Shown here: in pieces, positions 47,328 through 56,383 of the stretch | Layout of the letters: each line of letters starts with the position of its first letter | How positions within the stretch are numbered: position 1 is the stretch's first letter | The notes under the pieces: generated by a model | What the model saw: only the letters and a program-made list of their open reading frames with translations | What the model was told of the DNA's origin: nothing | Database searches by the model: none | Assembly: GCF_046602855.1 (NCBI RefSeq) | Contig: NZ_JBKINJ010000001.1 | Span: forward strand, 620,001-684,000 | Reading direction: 5' to 3' | DNA: 64,000 nucleotides | Origin: Gracilimonas sp046602855 | GTDB lineage: Bacteria; Bacteroidota; Rhodothermia; Balneolales; Balneolaceae | Made by a program: the position numbers and the translations under genes

Positions 47328-48224
47328 ATGGCTAATCTTCGAGATATACGAAACAGGATCTCTTCGATCAATAATACGATGCAGATCACCAAAGCTATGA
47401 AAATGGTGGCGGCTGCTAAGTTGAGAAAGGCTCAGGATAAGATGAATAATACTCGTCCTTATGCCTCCAAAATAGAAGAGGTAGCCGGCAGACTTGCTAA
47501 TAACAGTAAAGCTACCAATCCTGTCATGCGTACGCCTGAAGAAGTGAATAACGTTCTTTTCATTATTATTGGTTCTGACAGAGGTTTATGTGGTGGTTTT
47601 AACAATAACCTTTTTAAGGATGTTGAAAGCAAAATAGAAAATAATTTTGCGTCACAGTCTAAGGAAGGATCTCTATCGTTAGTAACTATAGGAAAGAAGG
47701 CCACAGCTTATTTCAAAAAAAGAAAATATAATGTTGTAGAAGGCTATCCTGGCTTTTTTGATGATATTGATTATGACAAAACATCTGATATCATGGCCAA
47801 TGCCATGGAACAGTTTGTTGATGGTACATATGATGAAGTTTATATCTCGTTCAATGAATTCAAGTCTGTTATAGCTCAGACAAAAAGAACTCAAAAGGTA
47901 TTACCTATTGATCCGAAAACAATTGGAAAATCTAAATCCGAAGATGCATCTGAATCTTCGATTGATTACCTTTACGAGCCGAATTCACAGGCTATCTTAG
48001 ATAAACTGTTACCTCTGCATCTAAACATGCAGTTATGGCGAGCAGTACTTGAGTCTAATGCTTCAGAGCAAGGTGCACGAATGACCGCTATGGACAGTGC
48101 AACTGAAAATGCCAAGGATTTAGAACGTGATCTGAGACTAGAATACAATCAGGCCAGACAAAGTGCTATAACCACTGAGATCTCGGAAATTGTATCCGGT
48201 GCTCAAGCGTTAAGTGATTATTAG
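47328..48224 (+). CDS. atpG: ATP synthase F1 subunit gamma
   Basis: The 298-aa protein begins with the conserved N-terminal helix (MANLRDIRNRISSINNTMQITKAMKMVAAAKLRKAQ, first 36 residues) and has the matching C-terminal helix (SEQGARMTAMDSATENAKDLERDLRLEYNQARQSAI). It is the rotor shaft of F1. The last base of its TAG stop codon is also the first base of tRNA-Ser. No atpD or atpC follows. Confidence 0.98.
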   Translation: MANLRDIRNRISSINNTMQITKAMKMVAAAKLRKAQDKMNNTRPYASKIEEVAGRLANNSKATNPVMRTPEEVNNVLFIIIGSDRGLCGGFNNNLFKDVESKIENNFASQSKEGSLSLVTIGKKATAYFKKRKYNVVEGYPGFFDDIDYDKTSDIMANAMEQFVDGTYDEVYISFNEFKSVIAQTKRTQKVLPIDPKTIGKSKSEDASESSIDYLYEPNSQAILDKLLPLHLNMQLWRAVLESNASEQGARMTAMDSATENAKDLERDLRLEYNQARQSAITTEISEIVSGAQALSDY

Positions 48225-48310
48225 GAGAGCTGGCAGAGTGGTCGAATGCGGTGGTCTTGAAAACCATTGAGGCCTCACGGTCTCCGGGGGTTCGAATCCC
48301 TCGCTCTCCG
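48224..48310 (+). tRNA. tRNA-Ser (anticodon UGA)
   Basis: The 87-nt gene has a 7-bp acceptor stem (GGAGAGC / GCTCTCC), an anticodon loop CTTGAAA with anticodon TGA, a T-loop TTCGAAT and a long variable arm (GAGGC..GTCTC), all fitting class II tRNA-Ser reading UCA/UCG-type codons. CCA is not encoded. It shares its first base with the atpG stop codon and is followed at once by a terminator, so it is likely the 3' end of the atp transcript. Confidence 0.95.
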
Positions 48311-48314
48311 CTTT

Positions 48315-48345
48315 AAAATAGCCCCTTTACGGGGCTATTTTTGTT
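48315..48345 (+). terminator. Strong rho-independent terminator after tRNA-Ser
   Basis: An 11-bp near-perfect stem (AAAATAGCCCC 48315-48325, GGGGCTATTTT 48331-48341) with a 5-nt loop is followed by T-rich sequence. It closes the atp-tRNA unit. Confidence 0.95.
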
Positions 48346-48409
48346 TTGAACCGTTATTTATAAATATTATCATCGTGCATTCGTTGAAGGCATAAATCAC
48401 TAACTAAGT

Positions 48410-49795
48410 ATGACAGCACGAATAAGTTTTTTTTTAATTTTAGTTCTCGGATTATCCACTGTAACCGTTCAGGCACAGGACACCCTAAGAATAGACTTTC
48501 AAACCTTCTTGTCTAAAGCCCTTAATAATTCAGGGCAGGTCGACTATGAAAAGCAGGATGTTGAACTGGCAGAGAACAGATTGGATCAAGCAAAGGCCCA
48601 GCGCATCCTTCCTAGTGTTGAATTTAACAGTCAACACGGACTTGTACCCGGGGTAAAGAGTGATGTATCAGGGTTACCTGAAGATGAATATTATTTGGAT
48701 CCCAACCTTCGCAATGACTGGGATGACTGGGCTGTCTTTACACGGTTTCAGTTGACAGCCGCACAACCGGTTTTTACCTGGGGAGCGATCAATAAAGCTA
48801 TAGACGCTGCAAGACTTGGGGCAGAAGCCGCTCAATACAGTTTTGAAGCAAAAAAAGAAGACCTTGAAATCCGACTGTTTGAACTATACTACAGCCGCGT
48901 CTTAGCTATGGAGATAGAACGTCTGTTGGATGAAGCTCAGGATAAAGTCAATCAGATAGAAGGGCAGATAGAGGATATGCAGGAAGATGGAGATACAAGC
49001 CTTGATGATTCTGAGATCTTTAAGTTTGAGATCTTTAAATCTGAATTTGAGATCCAGAAGGCAGAGGTGGCTGAGAACATGAGGTTTGTTCAAGAGACCT
49101 GGAACTATATCCTCAGGAATAATGAAAATACGATCTATGAACCTGAGATTCGTTTTTTAGATCCCGTCTCAGCTGAAATTGAACCGGTTGACTTTTATCA
49201 GCAATCTGCCTTCAGTAACCGTCCGGAATTAAAAGCACTCGATCTAGGACAAGAAGCAACTCGTACGTATGTTTCGTCACTTAAAAGACAAAACCTTCCC
49301 GGATTATTTTTAGGTGGTTATCTTAATTTTGCGAATACCCCAAATCGACCCCGTCAGTCTAATCCTTTCATTCAAAATAACACCAATTTATTTAGTGGAG
49401 GATTTGGATTTACTGTTCGGCAGAATCTTAACTTTCTATCAATAAAAGCTAATATTGAAAGGAATCAGATCGAGTTAAGAAAGATCAATTATGCAGAAGA
49501 TGCTGCCAAAGATGGTATTTTACTGGAAGTAAACAATTATTACCGGCAAGCAGCATTGGCAGATGTTAAAGTGAAACAGACCGATGAGGCATTGGTAACC
49601 TCAAAAAAATGGTTGCGTCAGGAACAACTTGATTATGATTTTGGTATGGGTGATACAAAAGATCTTATTGATGCAATGAAGAAAGAGCTTGAATTAAAGC
49701 TTCAATTGAAGCAAAGAGTATTTGAATACAACTCATCTCTTGCTAAGCTAAATAAATCAGCAGGTATTCCGTTAACAACGCTGATAACAAACTGA
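48410..49795 (+). CDS. TolC-family outer-membrane efflux protein
   Basis: The 461-aa protein has a signal peptide (about 1-23, ending VQAQD) and the alternating long helical segments typical of TolC (e.g. RLGAEAAQYSFEAKKEDLEIRLFELYYS, KMDRNQ-type coiled stretches, and a second repeat from about 250). TolC proteins form outer-membrane channels for efflux or type I secretion. No inner-membrane or adaptor partner gene is adjacent; the next gene, 10 bp away, is MlaC-like. Confidence 0.85.
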   Translation: MTARISFFLILVLGLSTVTVQAQDTLRIDFQTFLSKALNNSGQVDYEKQDVELAENRLDQAKAQRILPSVEFNSQHGLVPGVKSDVSGLPEDEYYLDPNLRNDWDDWAVFTRFQLTAAQPVFTWGAINKAIDAARLGAEAAQYSFEAKKEDLEIRLFELYYSRVLAMEIERLLDEAQDKVNQIEGQIEDMQEDGDTSLDDSEIFKFEIFKSEFEIQKAEVAENMRFVQETWNYILRNNENTIYEPEIRFLDPVSAEIEPVDFYQQSAFSNRPELKALDLGQEATRTYVSSLKRQNLPGLFLGGYLNFANTPNRPRQSNPFIQNNTNLFSGGFGFTVRQNLNFLSIKANIERNQIELRKINYAEDAAKDGILLEVNNYYRQAALADVKVKQTDEALVTSKKWLRQEQLDYDFGMGDTKDLIDAMKKELELKLQLKQRVFEYNSSLAKLNKSAGIPLTTLITN

Positions 49796-49805
49796 ATTTA
49801 CTATT

Positions 49806-50396
49806 ATGAAAATGATGAAAACCTTAATTTTATTACTTATTACCCTGGTTGGATCTAACAGTTTATACGCTCAAAATGCTGATCAACAGATCAAAGATCT
49901 ACTTGAAAGCAGAGATGATCAGATCAAAGAACTTATGGGACCGAAAGGTACAGAGTATACTGATGCGCAGCGGGCTGAACTAAAGGAGATCATTAACGGT
50001 ATCATCGACTTTGAAGCCATGGCAAAAGAAGCTTTGGGTGAAACCTATGATACCATTACAGAAGAGCAAAGAAATGAATTTGTCGATCTCTTTGCTACCA
50101 TTGTAAGGGATCAATCTTTAAATAAACTTGATATTTATAGAGCTAAAGTCACCTATAACGATATTTCGGCCAGTGGTGATGAGGCCAGAGTCGAGACACT
50201 TGCAGAGCTTGAAGATGTTAGGACTCCTGTTAATTACGAGATGGAAAAGAAGGAAGGTGAGTGGGTTATAACTGATATGGAAATTGATGATGTTTCCACT
50301 GCCGGATCCTATAACCGCCAATTTCAGAGAATAATAAACCAAAAAGGTTTTGATTCCCTGATGAACAGTTTGCGTAAAAGAGCAGATCGTGCATAG
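49806..50396 (+). CDS. MlaC-like phospholipid-binding periplasmic protein
   Basis: The 196-aa protein has a signal peptide (ending LYAQN) and the MlaC/Ttg2D fold pattern (EIINGIIDFEAMAKEALGETYDTIT; VRDQSLNKLDIYRAK..; YEMEKKEGEWVITDMEIDDVS). MlaC shuttles phospholipids between membranes with MlaD-type ABC partners, none of which is nearby. It follows the TolC-like gene by 10 bp. Family call is good; specific lipid is not known. Confidence 0.82.
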   Translation: MKMMKTLILLLITLVGSNSLYAQNADQQIKDLLESRDDQIKELMGPKGTEYTDAQRAELKEIINGIIDFEAMAKEALGETYDTITEEQRNEFVDLFATIVRDQSLNKLDIYRAKVTYNDISASGDEARVETLAELEDVRTPVNYEMEKKEGEWVITDMEIDDVSTAGSYNRQFQRIINQKGFDSLMNSLRKRADRA

Positions 50397-50434
50397 TTTA
50401 CTATCATAAATAATTTACTTCTAAATTTAAAAAT

Positions 50435-51463
50435 GTGCTGAAACCGGTAACTAACGATAAACTTGGAAAAGAAGGCTATATATACGTTAGTTATGGCCAT
50501 CCAAAATATTTGAAGCACGTTATTGCTTCCGTTAGTACTCTTAGGAGGTATGATACAAAAAGGCCTGTTGCCCTGGCCTGTACAAAAAAGCATAAGAATC
50601 TGATCAAAAAATATGGTCTGGAAGAAGTATTTGATCATTTGATAGATCTGCCCGAAGAACATGCATCCATTGTAGGATTCAAGCATAACTTCTACAATTA
50701 CCTGTATTTTGATAAGAATCTTTTTCTGGACAGTGATATAGTATGGTGTAAAAAACCTGACTCTCTCTGGCAAGCACTGAATGCATACGATTTCACGATC
50801 ACAGGTAATCTGGTTTCTGATAATTTCTTTGGGGCACCGAAAAGTATTGGGGTTGCCAAAGATATTTTGCTGTTAAGAAGAAAGCGTACTCTTAAACGAT
50901 TTGGCCTGACTTACCTGAGCCGTGCACAAACCGGACTTATGTATTCAAAAAGTCCGTCTCTTACCAAAAAAGTGTGCGAACTAGCCAAAGAGATGTTGAA
51001 GAGAAAGGCAGACACTCATTTTCAAAGCCGTAAAAAAGAAAAGGGCAGAAATGAAGAATCCTGTGAGTGGAGTCTAGCAATGGCGATGTCAAAGCTAAAT
51101 ATTCCTGTTTATGCGTGGTTTCAGGGCCATACAAGTCCACAACTCGATTACATTGCATTCCTTGCCGACCACGATGACGATTTTGAATACGTAAAGTGTA
51201 AGTACTATTGCAACGATTTCGTGTATTCCTTTAGGGGATTGAAGACTGATTGGATCAAAAGCTTACTGATAACGGCGTTTTCCCTTATTCCCGGCAAGGG
51301 TGACCATATGATGGTGACCCCGCACTGCCTGCATTTTGGCTGGTATCACGAAAAAAAACCATTTTTTGATTTCTCAGATAGAGTTTGGGATGACTTAGTT
51401 CAAGCCCAAAAGTTACCTAAAACTTCATTGGGATTAGAAGATCGCTCATCCAATGAAGCTTAG
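50435..51463 (+). CDS. GT8-like nucleotide-sugar glycosyltransferase
   Basis: The 342-aa protein starts at GTG 50435 and has the GT-A fold N-terminus (GYIYVSYGHPKYLKHVIASVSTL) and a DxD-like metal/sugar motif FLDSDIVWCKKP. There is no signal peptide; it is likely cytoplasmic and acts on a glycan precursor. It overlaps the next gene by 11 bp, which overlaps the Wzi gene by 8 bp, so it is translationally coupled. GT8-like is the best guess; donor and acceptor are unknown. Confidence 0.72.
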   Translation: MLKPVTNDKLGKEGYIYVSYGHPKYLKHVIASVSTLRRYDTKRPVALACTKKHKNLIKKYGLEEVFDHLIDLPEEHASIVGFKHNFYNYLYFDKNLFLDSDIVWCKKPDSLWQALNAYDFTITGNLVSDNFFGAPKSIGVAKDILLLRRKRTLKRFGLTYLSRAQTGLMYSKSPSLTKKVCELAKEMLKRKADTHFQSRKKEKGRNEESCEWSLAMAMSKLNIPVYAWFQGHTSPQLDYIAFLADHDDDFEYVKCKYYCNDFVYSFRGLKTDWIKSLLITAFSLIPGKGDHMMVTPHCLHFGWYHEKKPFFDFSDRVWDDLVQAQKLPKTSLGLEDRSSNEA

Positions 51464-52388
51464 TGATGATTCGAAAAAAATACTAAAGAAGTCACTTAGA
51501 CTTCTTGTTCAGTTTTCGATCATTGGATATCTGATCTATCAGCTTTTTGAGATAGGATTACAGCAGATCCTCGAGTCACTCCCCCGTATTCCCTCTTTTT
51601 ACCTGCTCTATTTTGTGATTTATTTTTCCCTTCCGCTTGCTGAAGTACTAATCTATAAAATCAAGTGGCCGATCACCTTTCGTGATGCTTTTCCGATATT
51701 CATCCAAAAGAAGGTTTTAAATACAGATGTAGTAGGATATTCCGGTGAATTGTTTTTATACATATGGGCTAAGAAGTACCTGAAGGATCCCGCTAAAGAG
51801 GTATTCATTTTTATCAAAGACAATAATGTGCTGTCGTCTTTGGCATCTGGTATAGTCACAATATTCCTGCTCATATTCTTTATTTCGCAGGGATACATAA
51901 ATATTTCAGACTATGTGGGAAATGTGAAGGGATGGAGCTGGATTTTGATCTCGGTGGGTTTAATTGTTGCACTAGTGCTTGTTTATCGATTCAGAAAAGC
52001 CATATTAGCTCTGAACCGTTATGACAGCATGAAAATATTTTCGTTACATGCCGGAAGAATAATTTTTATCAATGTTATCCAGATATTACAATGGCACGTT
52101 GCCAGACCCGATATTGCTATTCCGGTTTGGTTTACTTTTTCAGCTGTGCAAATTCTGGCATTACGCATTCCATTTTTACCAAGCACTGATGCTTTATTTG
52201 TAAACGTTGCTCTGGAAATGTCGGGGGTAGTATCTGTTCCAAAAGAGGCCTTGGTTGGAATATTGACAGCTAATCTTATTTTAAAACGCATCCTGAATGT
52301 TGTATCATATTTGGTCTCAAAATACGTGGGGACAGATACCAAAGTGGAATCATCAAAACAAGAAATTGACCTTGATAGAAATGATTAA
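51453..52388 (+). CDS. UPF0104/YbhN-like polytopic membrane protein
   Basis: The 311-aa protein has seven or more predicted membrane helices and the C-terminal pattern IPFLPSTDALFVNVALEMSGV..ILTANLILKRILN that is typical of the lysylphosphatidylglycerol synthase-like/UPF0104 family. Members are linked to flipping or transfer of polyprenyl or lipid-linked substrates. Given the overlap with a glycosyltransferase (11 bp) and a Wzi gene (8 bp), a role in moving a lipid-linked glycan is plausible but inferred. Confidence 0.7.
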   Translation: MKLSDDSKKILKKSLRLLVQFSIIGYLIYQLFEIGLQQILESLPRIPSFYLLYFVIYFSLPLAEVLIYKIKWPITFRDAFPIFIQKKVLNTDVVGYSGELFLYIWAKKYLKDPAKEVFIFIKDNNVLSSLASGIVTIFLLIFFISQGYINISDYVGNVKGWSWILISVGLIVALVLVYRFRKAILALNRYDSMKIFSLHAGRIIFINVIQILQWHVARPDIAIPVWFTFSAVQILALRIPFLPSTDALFVNVALEMSGVVSVPKEALVGILTANLILKRILNVVSYLVSKYVGTDTKVESSKQEIDLDRND

Positions 52389-53841
52389 GAAAATAATTCT
52401 ATTAGTACTGATATTATTATTCAGTAACTCTGCAGTGGCCCAGCTGATCAATTATGATTCTGAAAACATAGACATTAAAACTGGTTTCTTTTTTCTGACA
52501 AATTTAAATGGCTTTGATGAAGAACTTCCATATTGGTCGCACGTCAATATGGATGGACGGATCGATCAATATTCTGCAAATGCACTGAATTACATTGACT
52601 GGAACGCAAATTTGTACAAAAGATCTATATTCGATCTTAATATTGGTGGCAGTTTAACCTCCCGAATTTCTGAGAATTCAACGGTATTTTTTGATCAGGC
52701 ATATGTTGATCTTAAGATCTCGAATTTTAAATTAATGGGTGGTCGCTATATCGATCCACTTGCTCTTAAAGAAGACGAATTGTCAACCGGTTCTTTTATG
52801 TATAGCAGGAACGCAACTCCCATACCTAAAGTAGCATTTGCAACAGATGGTTTTGTGGGAGTTCCGGGAACCAATGGAATTGTAAGATATAACGGTCTTT
52901 TTGCTCACGGCTGGTTTGATAATGACCGCCACGTGAAAGATGTTTATCTGCACGAAAAATATTTCTATTTAAGCATCAAGTATGCATTTTTTGATGCGCG
53001 AGGAGGCATCGTTCATAATGTGCAATGGGGTGGTGTAAGTGACAGTCAAGGACAGCTACCATCCGGTGGTCAAACATTTTGGGAAGTAATAACGGCAACC
53101 GGATCCAGTGATGATAATGCACCCGGCGGGGAACAATCTAATGCAGTAGGAAATTCAGTGGCTGCTTACGATTTCAGCCTGGGTTTAAGTTTTGATGATT
53201 TCGACCTGAGAGCCTATCGATTATTTTATTTGGAGGATAAGGTGTCTACAAGGTTCCGAAGTCCGTGGGATGGTATTTGGGGGTTTACTGTAAAGCCTGA
53301 AAACTCAACACTGATCCAAAATATCATTTGGGAGCACATCAACACCAAAAGAATGGACTCCTACGATTGGGAGCCATGGGGAACGGCCAGTTACTATAAT
53401 AATGGAATTTACCGAACCGGTTGGACCTATCAGGGACGTGTGATAGGAAATCCAATGTTATTGACAGATGGCACCACAGAAAGGCCGATATATAATAATA
53501 TAATTGTAGCCCATCATATTGGGCTGTCCGGCCAATTATCAAATGCAGTAAACTATAAGTTGCTGTATACTTTTTCCCGGAATTATGGTGTAGTGGAAGA
53601 CCAGATTATTACCCGGTTACCACGGGAAGAATGTCCCGGAACGGGAGGCAGGGTTTGTGCTGAATTACGGCCACTGGAAGATTTGAAAAAAGTGAATCAC
53701 TCCGTTATGGTTGGAATCAATTCGTATGTGCCCGGTTATGAAAGGCTGAAGTACGGAGTAAATGTTACAGCTGATCTGGGAGAGCTTTACGGTGACAGGA
53801 TTGGAGCCGGCATCAATCTTGAGTATGATCTGATCAAATAA
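52381..53841 (+). CDS. Wzi-family capsule assembly outer-membrane protein
   Basis: Starting at ATG 52381 gives 486 aa with a clean signal peptide (about 1-21, ending SAVAQ). An earlier in-frame start at 52297 lies inside the previous gene and would hide it. The protein shows the Wzi (Caps_assemb_Wzi) pattern: GGRYIDPLALKEDELSTGSFM, AHGWFDNDRHVKDVYLHEKY, GGIVHNVQWGG, YYNNGIYRTGWTYQGRVIGNPML and AHHIGLSGQLS, ending in a barrel-type strand. Wzi forms an outer-membrane barrel that anchors capsular polysaccharide. The match is from family knowledge, not a search. It is convergent with the sulfotransferase gene. Confidence 0.82.
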   Translation: MIKKIILLVLILLFSNSAVAQLINYDSENIDIKTGFFFLTNLNGFDEELPYWSHVNMDGRIDQYSANALNYIDWNANLYKRSIFDLNIGGSLTSRISENSTVFFDQAYVDLKISNFKLMGGRYIDPLALKEDELSTGSFMYSRNATPIPKVAFATDGFVGVPGTNGIVRYNGLFAHGWFDNDRHVKDVYLHEKYFYLSIKYAFFDARGGIVHNVQWGGVSDSQGQLPSGGQTFWEVITATGSSDDNAPGGEQSNAVGNSVAAYDFSLGLSFDDFDLRAYRLFYLEDKVSTRFRSPWDGIWGFTVKPENSTLIQNIIWEHINTKRMDSYDWEPWGTASYYNNGIYRTGWTYQGRVIGNPMLLTDGTTERPIYNNIIVAHHIGLSGQLSNAVNYKLLYTFSRNYGVVEDQIITRLPREECPGTGGRVCAELRPLEDLKKVNHSVMVGINSYVPGYERLKYGVNVTADLGELYGDRIGAGINLEYDLIK

Positions 53842-53846
53842 ACCGT

Positions 53847-54692
53847 TTAGTCTTTGTTACTTATGTCAACTTTTCGGTAATCAAAGTCATGCAGACCTTT
53901 TTTGATACGTTCCTGAGTTTCGGCAGGAAGTTGGTCGAACTTGCTGGAAGTACTTAGTGTCTCTTTCGTATTTTTGGATTTCCAGACCTCATCTTCTCCG
54001 ATCAGTGAATTAGCGGTTTTATGGTAACTTTCCAGGATCTGTTCTTCGAACGGTAATCCGATCTTCTCAAATAAATAGCCCAGTGCTTTTCCGGGATTTT
54101 CAACAAGATTTTTATACCTGAGGTGGTAATTATTTTTCAGTCCAATATACTGTTCAGATATCCTGATGCTACGATTCCACCAAAAGATGGACTTATCGAC
54201 GGATCGACTCCCGGACCACTCATCAGGATTATTAGCGGTAGCTTCAATCATGCTGGCAACTACATCCTCCCCGTTTCTGATAAGGTGAATGAAGACAGCA
54301 TTTTTTTCAGTTTTTTGTATAAGATCAATATAGTGAAGATGTCTTGGTGTTTTTTCTAAAAGATAGTTTTCTTCTGCATCCCGATAATGCTCCCCAATTT
54401 TATTAAGCTGGTGATTCAGGAACCGGGTCCATTTAACGGTACTGAAAGTGTAATTAAATTTTTTAAGCTCCTTATTTTGTGGTACTGAGAGTTCGGTCAA
54501 GATCTGATCCACCATATTCAGATGCTTTGTTCGGTATATGGTGATTGCCTGCACAATGGGATTGATAGAGATCGTTTTGGAATAGAGATGTGTCTCAGGA
54601 AATGAAACGATCTTACTGTGAGAGGCAATAAAACTTTGCAATAAGGTGGTTCCGGAACGTGGGCAGCCTACTATAAAGATCTTTTTCATCAT
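53847..54692 (-). CDS. Sulfotransferase family protein
   Basis: The 281-aa protein begins with the PAPS-binding P-loop of sulfotransferases (IFIVGCPRSGTTLLQSFIASHSKIVSFPETH) and has the second motif (FIHLIRNGEDVVASMIEA) and a C-terminal FDYRKVD. It probably sulfates a carbohydrate or lipid acceptor. It starts three bases after the GT2 stop on the same strand, so the two are an operon. Identification is firm; acceptor is unknown. Confidence 0.9.
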   Translation of the reverse strand: MMKKIFIVGCPRSGTTLLQSFIASHSKIVSFPETHLYSKTISINPIVQAITIYRTKHLNMVDQILTELSVPQNKELKKFNYTFSTVKWTRFLNHQLNKIGEHYRDAEENYLLEKTPRHLHYIDLIQKTEKNAVFIHLIRNGEDVVASMIEATANNPDEWSGSRSVDKSIFWWNRSIRISEQYIGLKNNYHLRYKNLVENPGKALGYLFEKIGLPFEEQILESYHKTANSLIGEDEVWKSKNTKETLSTSSKFDQLPAETQERIKKGLHDFDYRKVDISNKD

Positions 54693-54695
54693 AAG

Positions 54696-55478
54696 TTATA
54701 GCAAGCCTAATTCCCTGGATTCCTTAAGGTATTGTTGAAAGGCATCAGCTGCCTTTTCACTGAGTCGGAATCGTGGATGCCCAAAGAGATCTCTCTTTAT
54801 GACGGCATGCCAGATATACTGCATTAAAGCAGTGGGTGAATTTCTGATCCTGCGCTTAAAATGATCCTTTTCCCAGGTGTTTTCCCCGTGATAAGCACGC
54901 AAGAATAAGTAATTATAGGAATGATCCAGTTTGTGGTAACGCAGCTTCATCCATTTATCCAGATATACCGTATCTTCAGAGCGCTTGGTTTCGGGATAAC
55001 GAATGTCATCACTTCTCCGATGCATAATGCTTCCGGGAATCCCATCAGGTAATATTCCAATATAGGGGTGCATCATAAACTCTTCGGTGTCTAGGTGCAT
55101 AAGGGATGAAGCCAGGCAACAGGCATCATAGCCCTGATCGAGAACATCAGCCTGAATTTTAATTCTGTCAGGATGATACCAATCGTCATCATCCCACTGG
55201 ATGAGGTAATCTCCGTTGGATTCTTTAAGACTTCGATTACGCAATTTACCCAATACAAAATCAGGCTCTTTTTCCAGCTTAACATACTTTACCTGATCGG
55301 CAGGCAGATCCTCAAGTATAGGGGAATAATCCTCTTCTCCGTCGTCCACAATGATCAATTCCTTATTCTCGTAGGTTTGATTTTGAAAACACTGAACGGC
55401 TCTATTTGCAAGATCACGCCTGTTGGCTGTAACCATAAGGCAACTGACCTTAGGGTTTTTACTTTTGGATTCGGGCAT
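54696..55478 (-). CDS. GT2-family glycosyltransferase
   Basis: The 260-aa protein has a GT-A family 2 domain (VSCLMVTANRRDLANRAVQCFQNQTYENKELIIVDDG) and a DxD motif in WDDDDWYHPD (about 95-104). It is expected to transfer a sugar from an NDP donor onto a glycan or lipid acceptor. It is upstream of the sulfotransferase in a two-gene unit, divergent from the DUF3047 gene by 118 bp. Confidence 0.9.
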   Translation of the reverse strand: MPESKSKNPKVSCLMVTANRRDLANRAVQCFQNQTYENKELIIVDDGEEDYSPILEDLPADQVKYVKLEKEPDFVLGKLRNRSLKESNGDYLIQWDDDDWYHPDRIKIQADVLDQGYDACCLASSLMHLDTEEFMMHPYIGILPDGIPGSIMHRRSDDIRYPETKRSEDTVYLDKWMKLRYHKLDHSYNYLFLRAYHGENTWEKDHFKRRIRNSPTALMQYIWHAVIKRDLFGHPRFRLSEKAADAFQQYLKESRELGLL

Positions 55479-55596
55479 TTTTGGGTGTTTGTTTCACAGG
55501 GAATATTTAGCAGAAAATACCGTTAAATTCACAGAGGTGTAAATCTCATTTTATTTCATAAGATACGTTGGTTTTCATCACCATATTATTACCATC

Positions 55597-56343
55597 ATGA
55601 ACAGACTCACAGGCACAATCTTATTAGCGCTATTCTTATTCAACTCAACGTTTGCTCAGATCAATAAAGAGAAGTTAATGGAACCCCTCGAAGAATTACC
55701 CGGGGGTGTGTTGATGGTTGAAGATTTTGAAAAAGAGAATATCGGCGAGCTGCCTTCCAGATGGTATAACAGGGATGTTAAGCAGAATGCGAACGACCCT
55801 AAGGAAGCAAAGAAATATCACTATACCATTGAAGAAGAGAATGGGAATAAGTTTCTGCACTATGAGCACACAGATGCCCGCCATCTTAACTTTCCCCTCT
55901 TGGAGAGAAAAAATGTGAATATTCATGAAACTCCCATTCTATCCTGGAAATGGCGGGTCAATAAATTACCTGAAGGCGGAAATGAAGATAATGAACCCAA
56001 TGATGTAGCTGCAAGTATTTATGTGGCCTATAACATGGGTAGGGTAGCGTTGTTCAAAAAAGTACCTAAAAGTATTCGGTATACATGGAGTAGTTCATTA
56101 CCCAAAGGGACTGAATTATCCAAGTTCTTTGGTAATCAGAAGATCGTGGTAGTAGAATCCGGAGAAGATGAAATGGGTAAGTGGATCCGTTTTGAGCGAA
56201 ATATCAAAGAGGATTACGAACGTTTGTTTGGGGATGAAGCCCCTAAGACTCCAATGGCTATCTTACTACTGAGTGATGCAGATCAAACAAAAAGTACGGC
56301 TATTGCTGACTATGATGATATCATGCTTAAGCCGAAAGAATGA
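55597..56343 (+). CDS. DUF3047 secreted protein
   Basis: The 248-aa protein has a signal peptide (about 1-21, ending STFAQ) and the DUF3047 pattern LSWKWRVNKLPEGGNEDNEPNDVAASIYVAY, with a C-terminal IADYDDIML. The family is found in exported proteins of unknown function, often near glycan genes. It is convergent with the Wzx-like gene (40 bp between stops). The DUF call is good. Confidence 0.85.
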   Translation: MNRLTGTILLALFLFNSTFAQINKEKLMEPLEELPGGVLMVEDFEKENIGELPSRWYNRDVKQNANDPKEAKKYHYTIEEENGNKFLHYEHTDARHLNFPLLERKNVNIHETPILSWKWRVNKLPEGGNEDNEPNDVAASIYVAYNMGRVALFKKVPKSIRYTWSSSLPKGTELSKFFGNQKIVVVESGEDEMGKWIRFERNIKEDYERLFGDEAPKTPMAILLLSDADQTKSTAIADYDDIMLKPKE

Positions 56344-56383
56344 CCCGTACTTTTTATTCCAAAATGATATTTTAAGCGATCCC

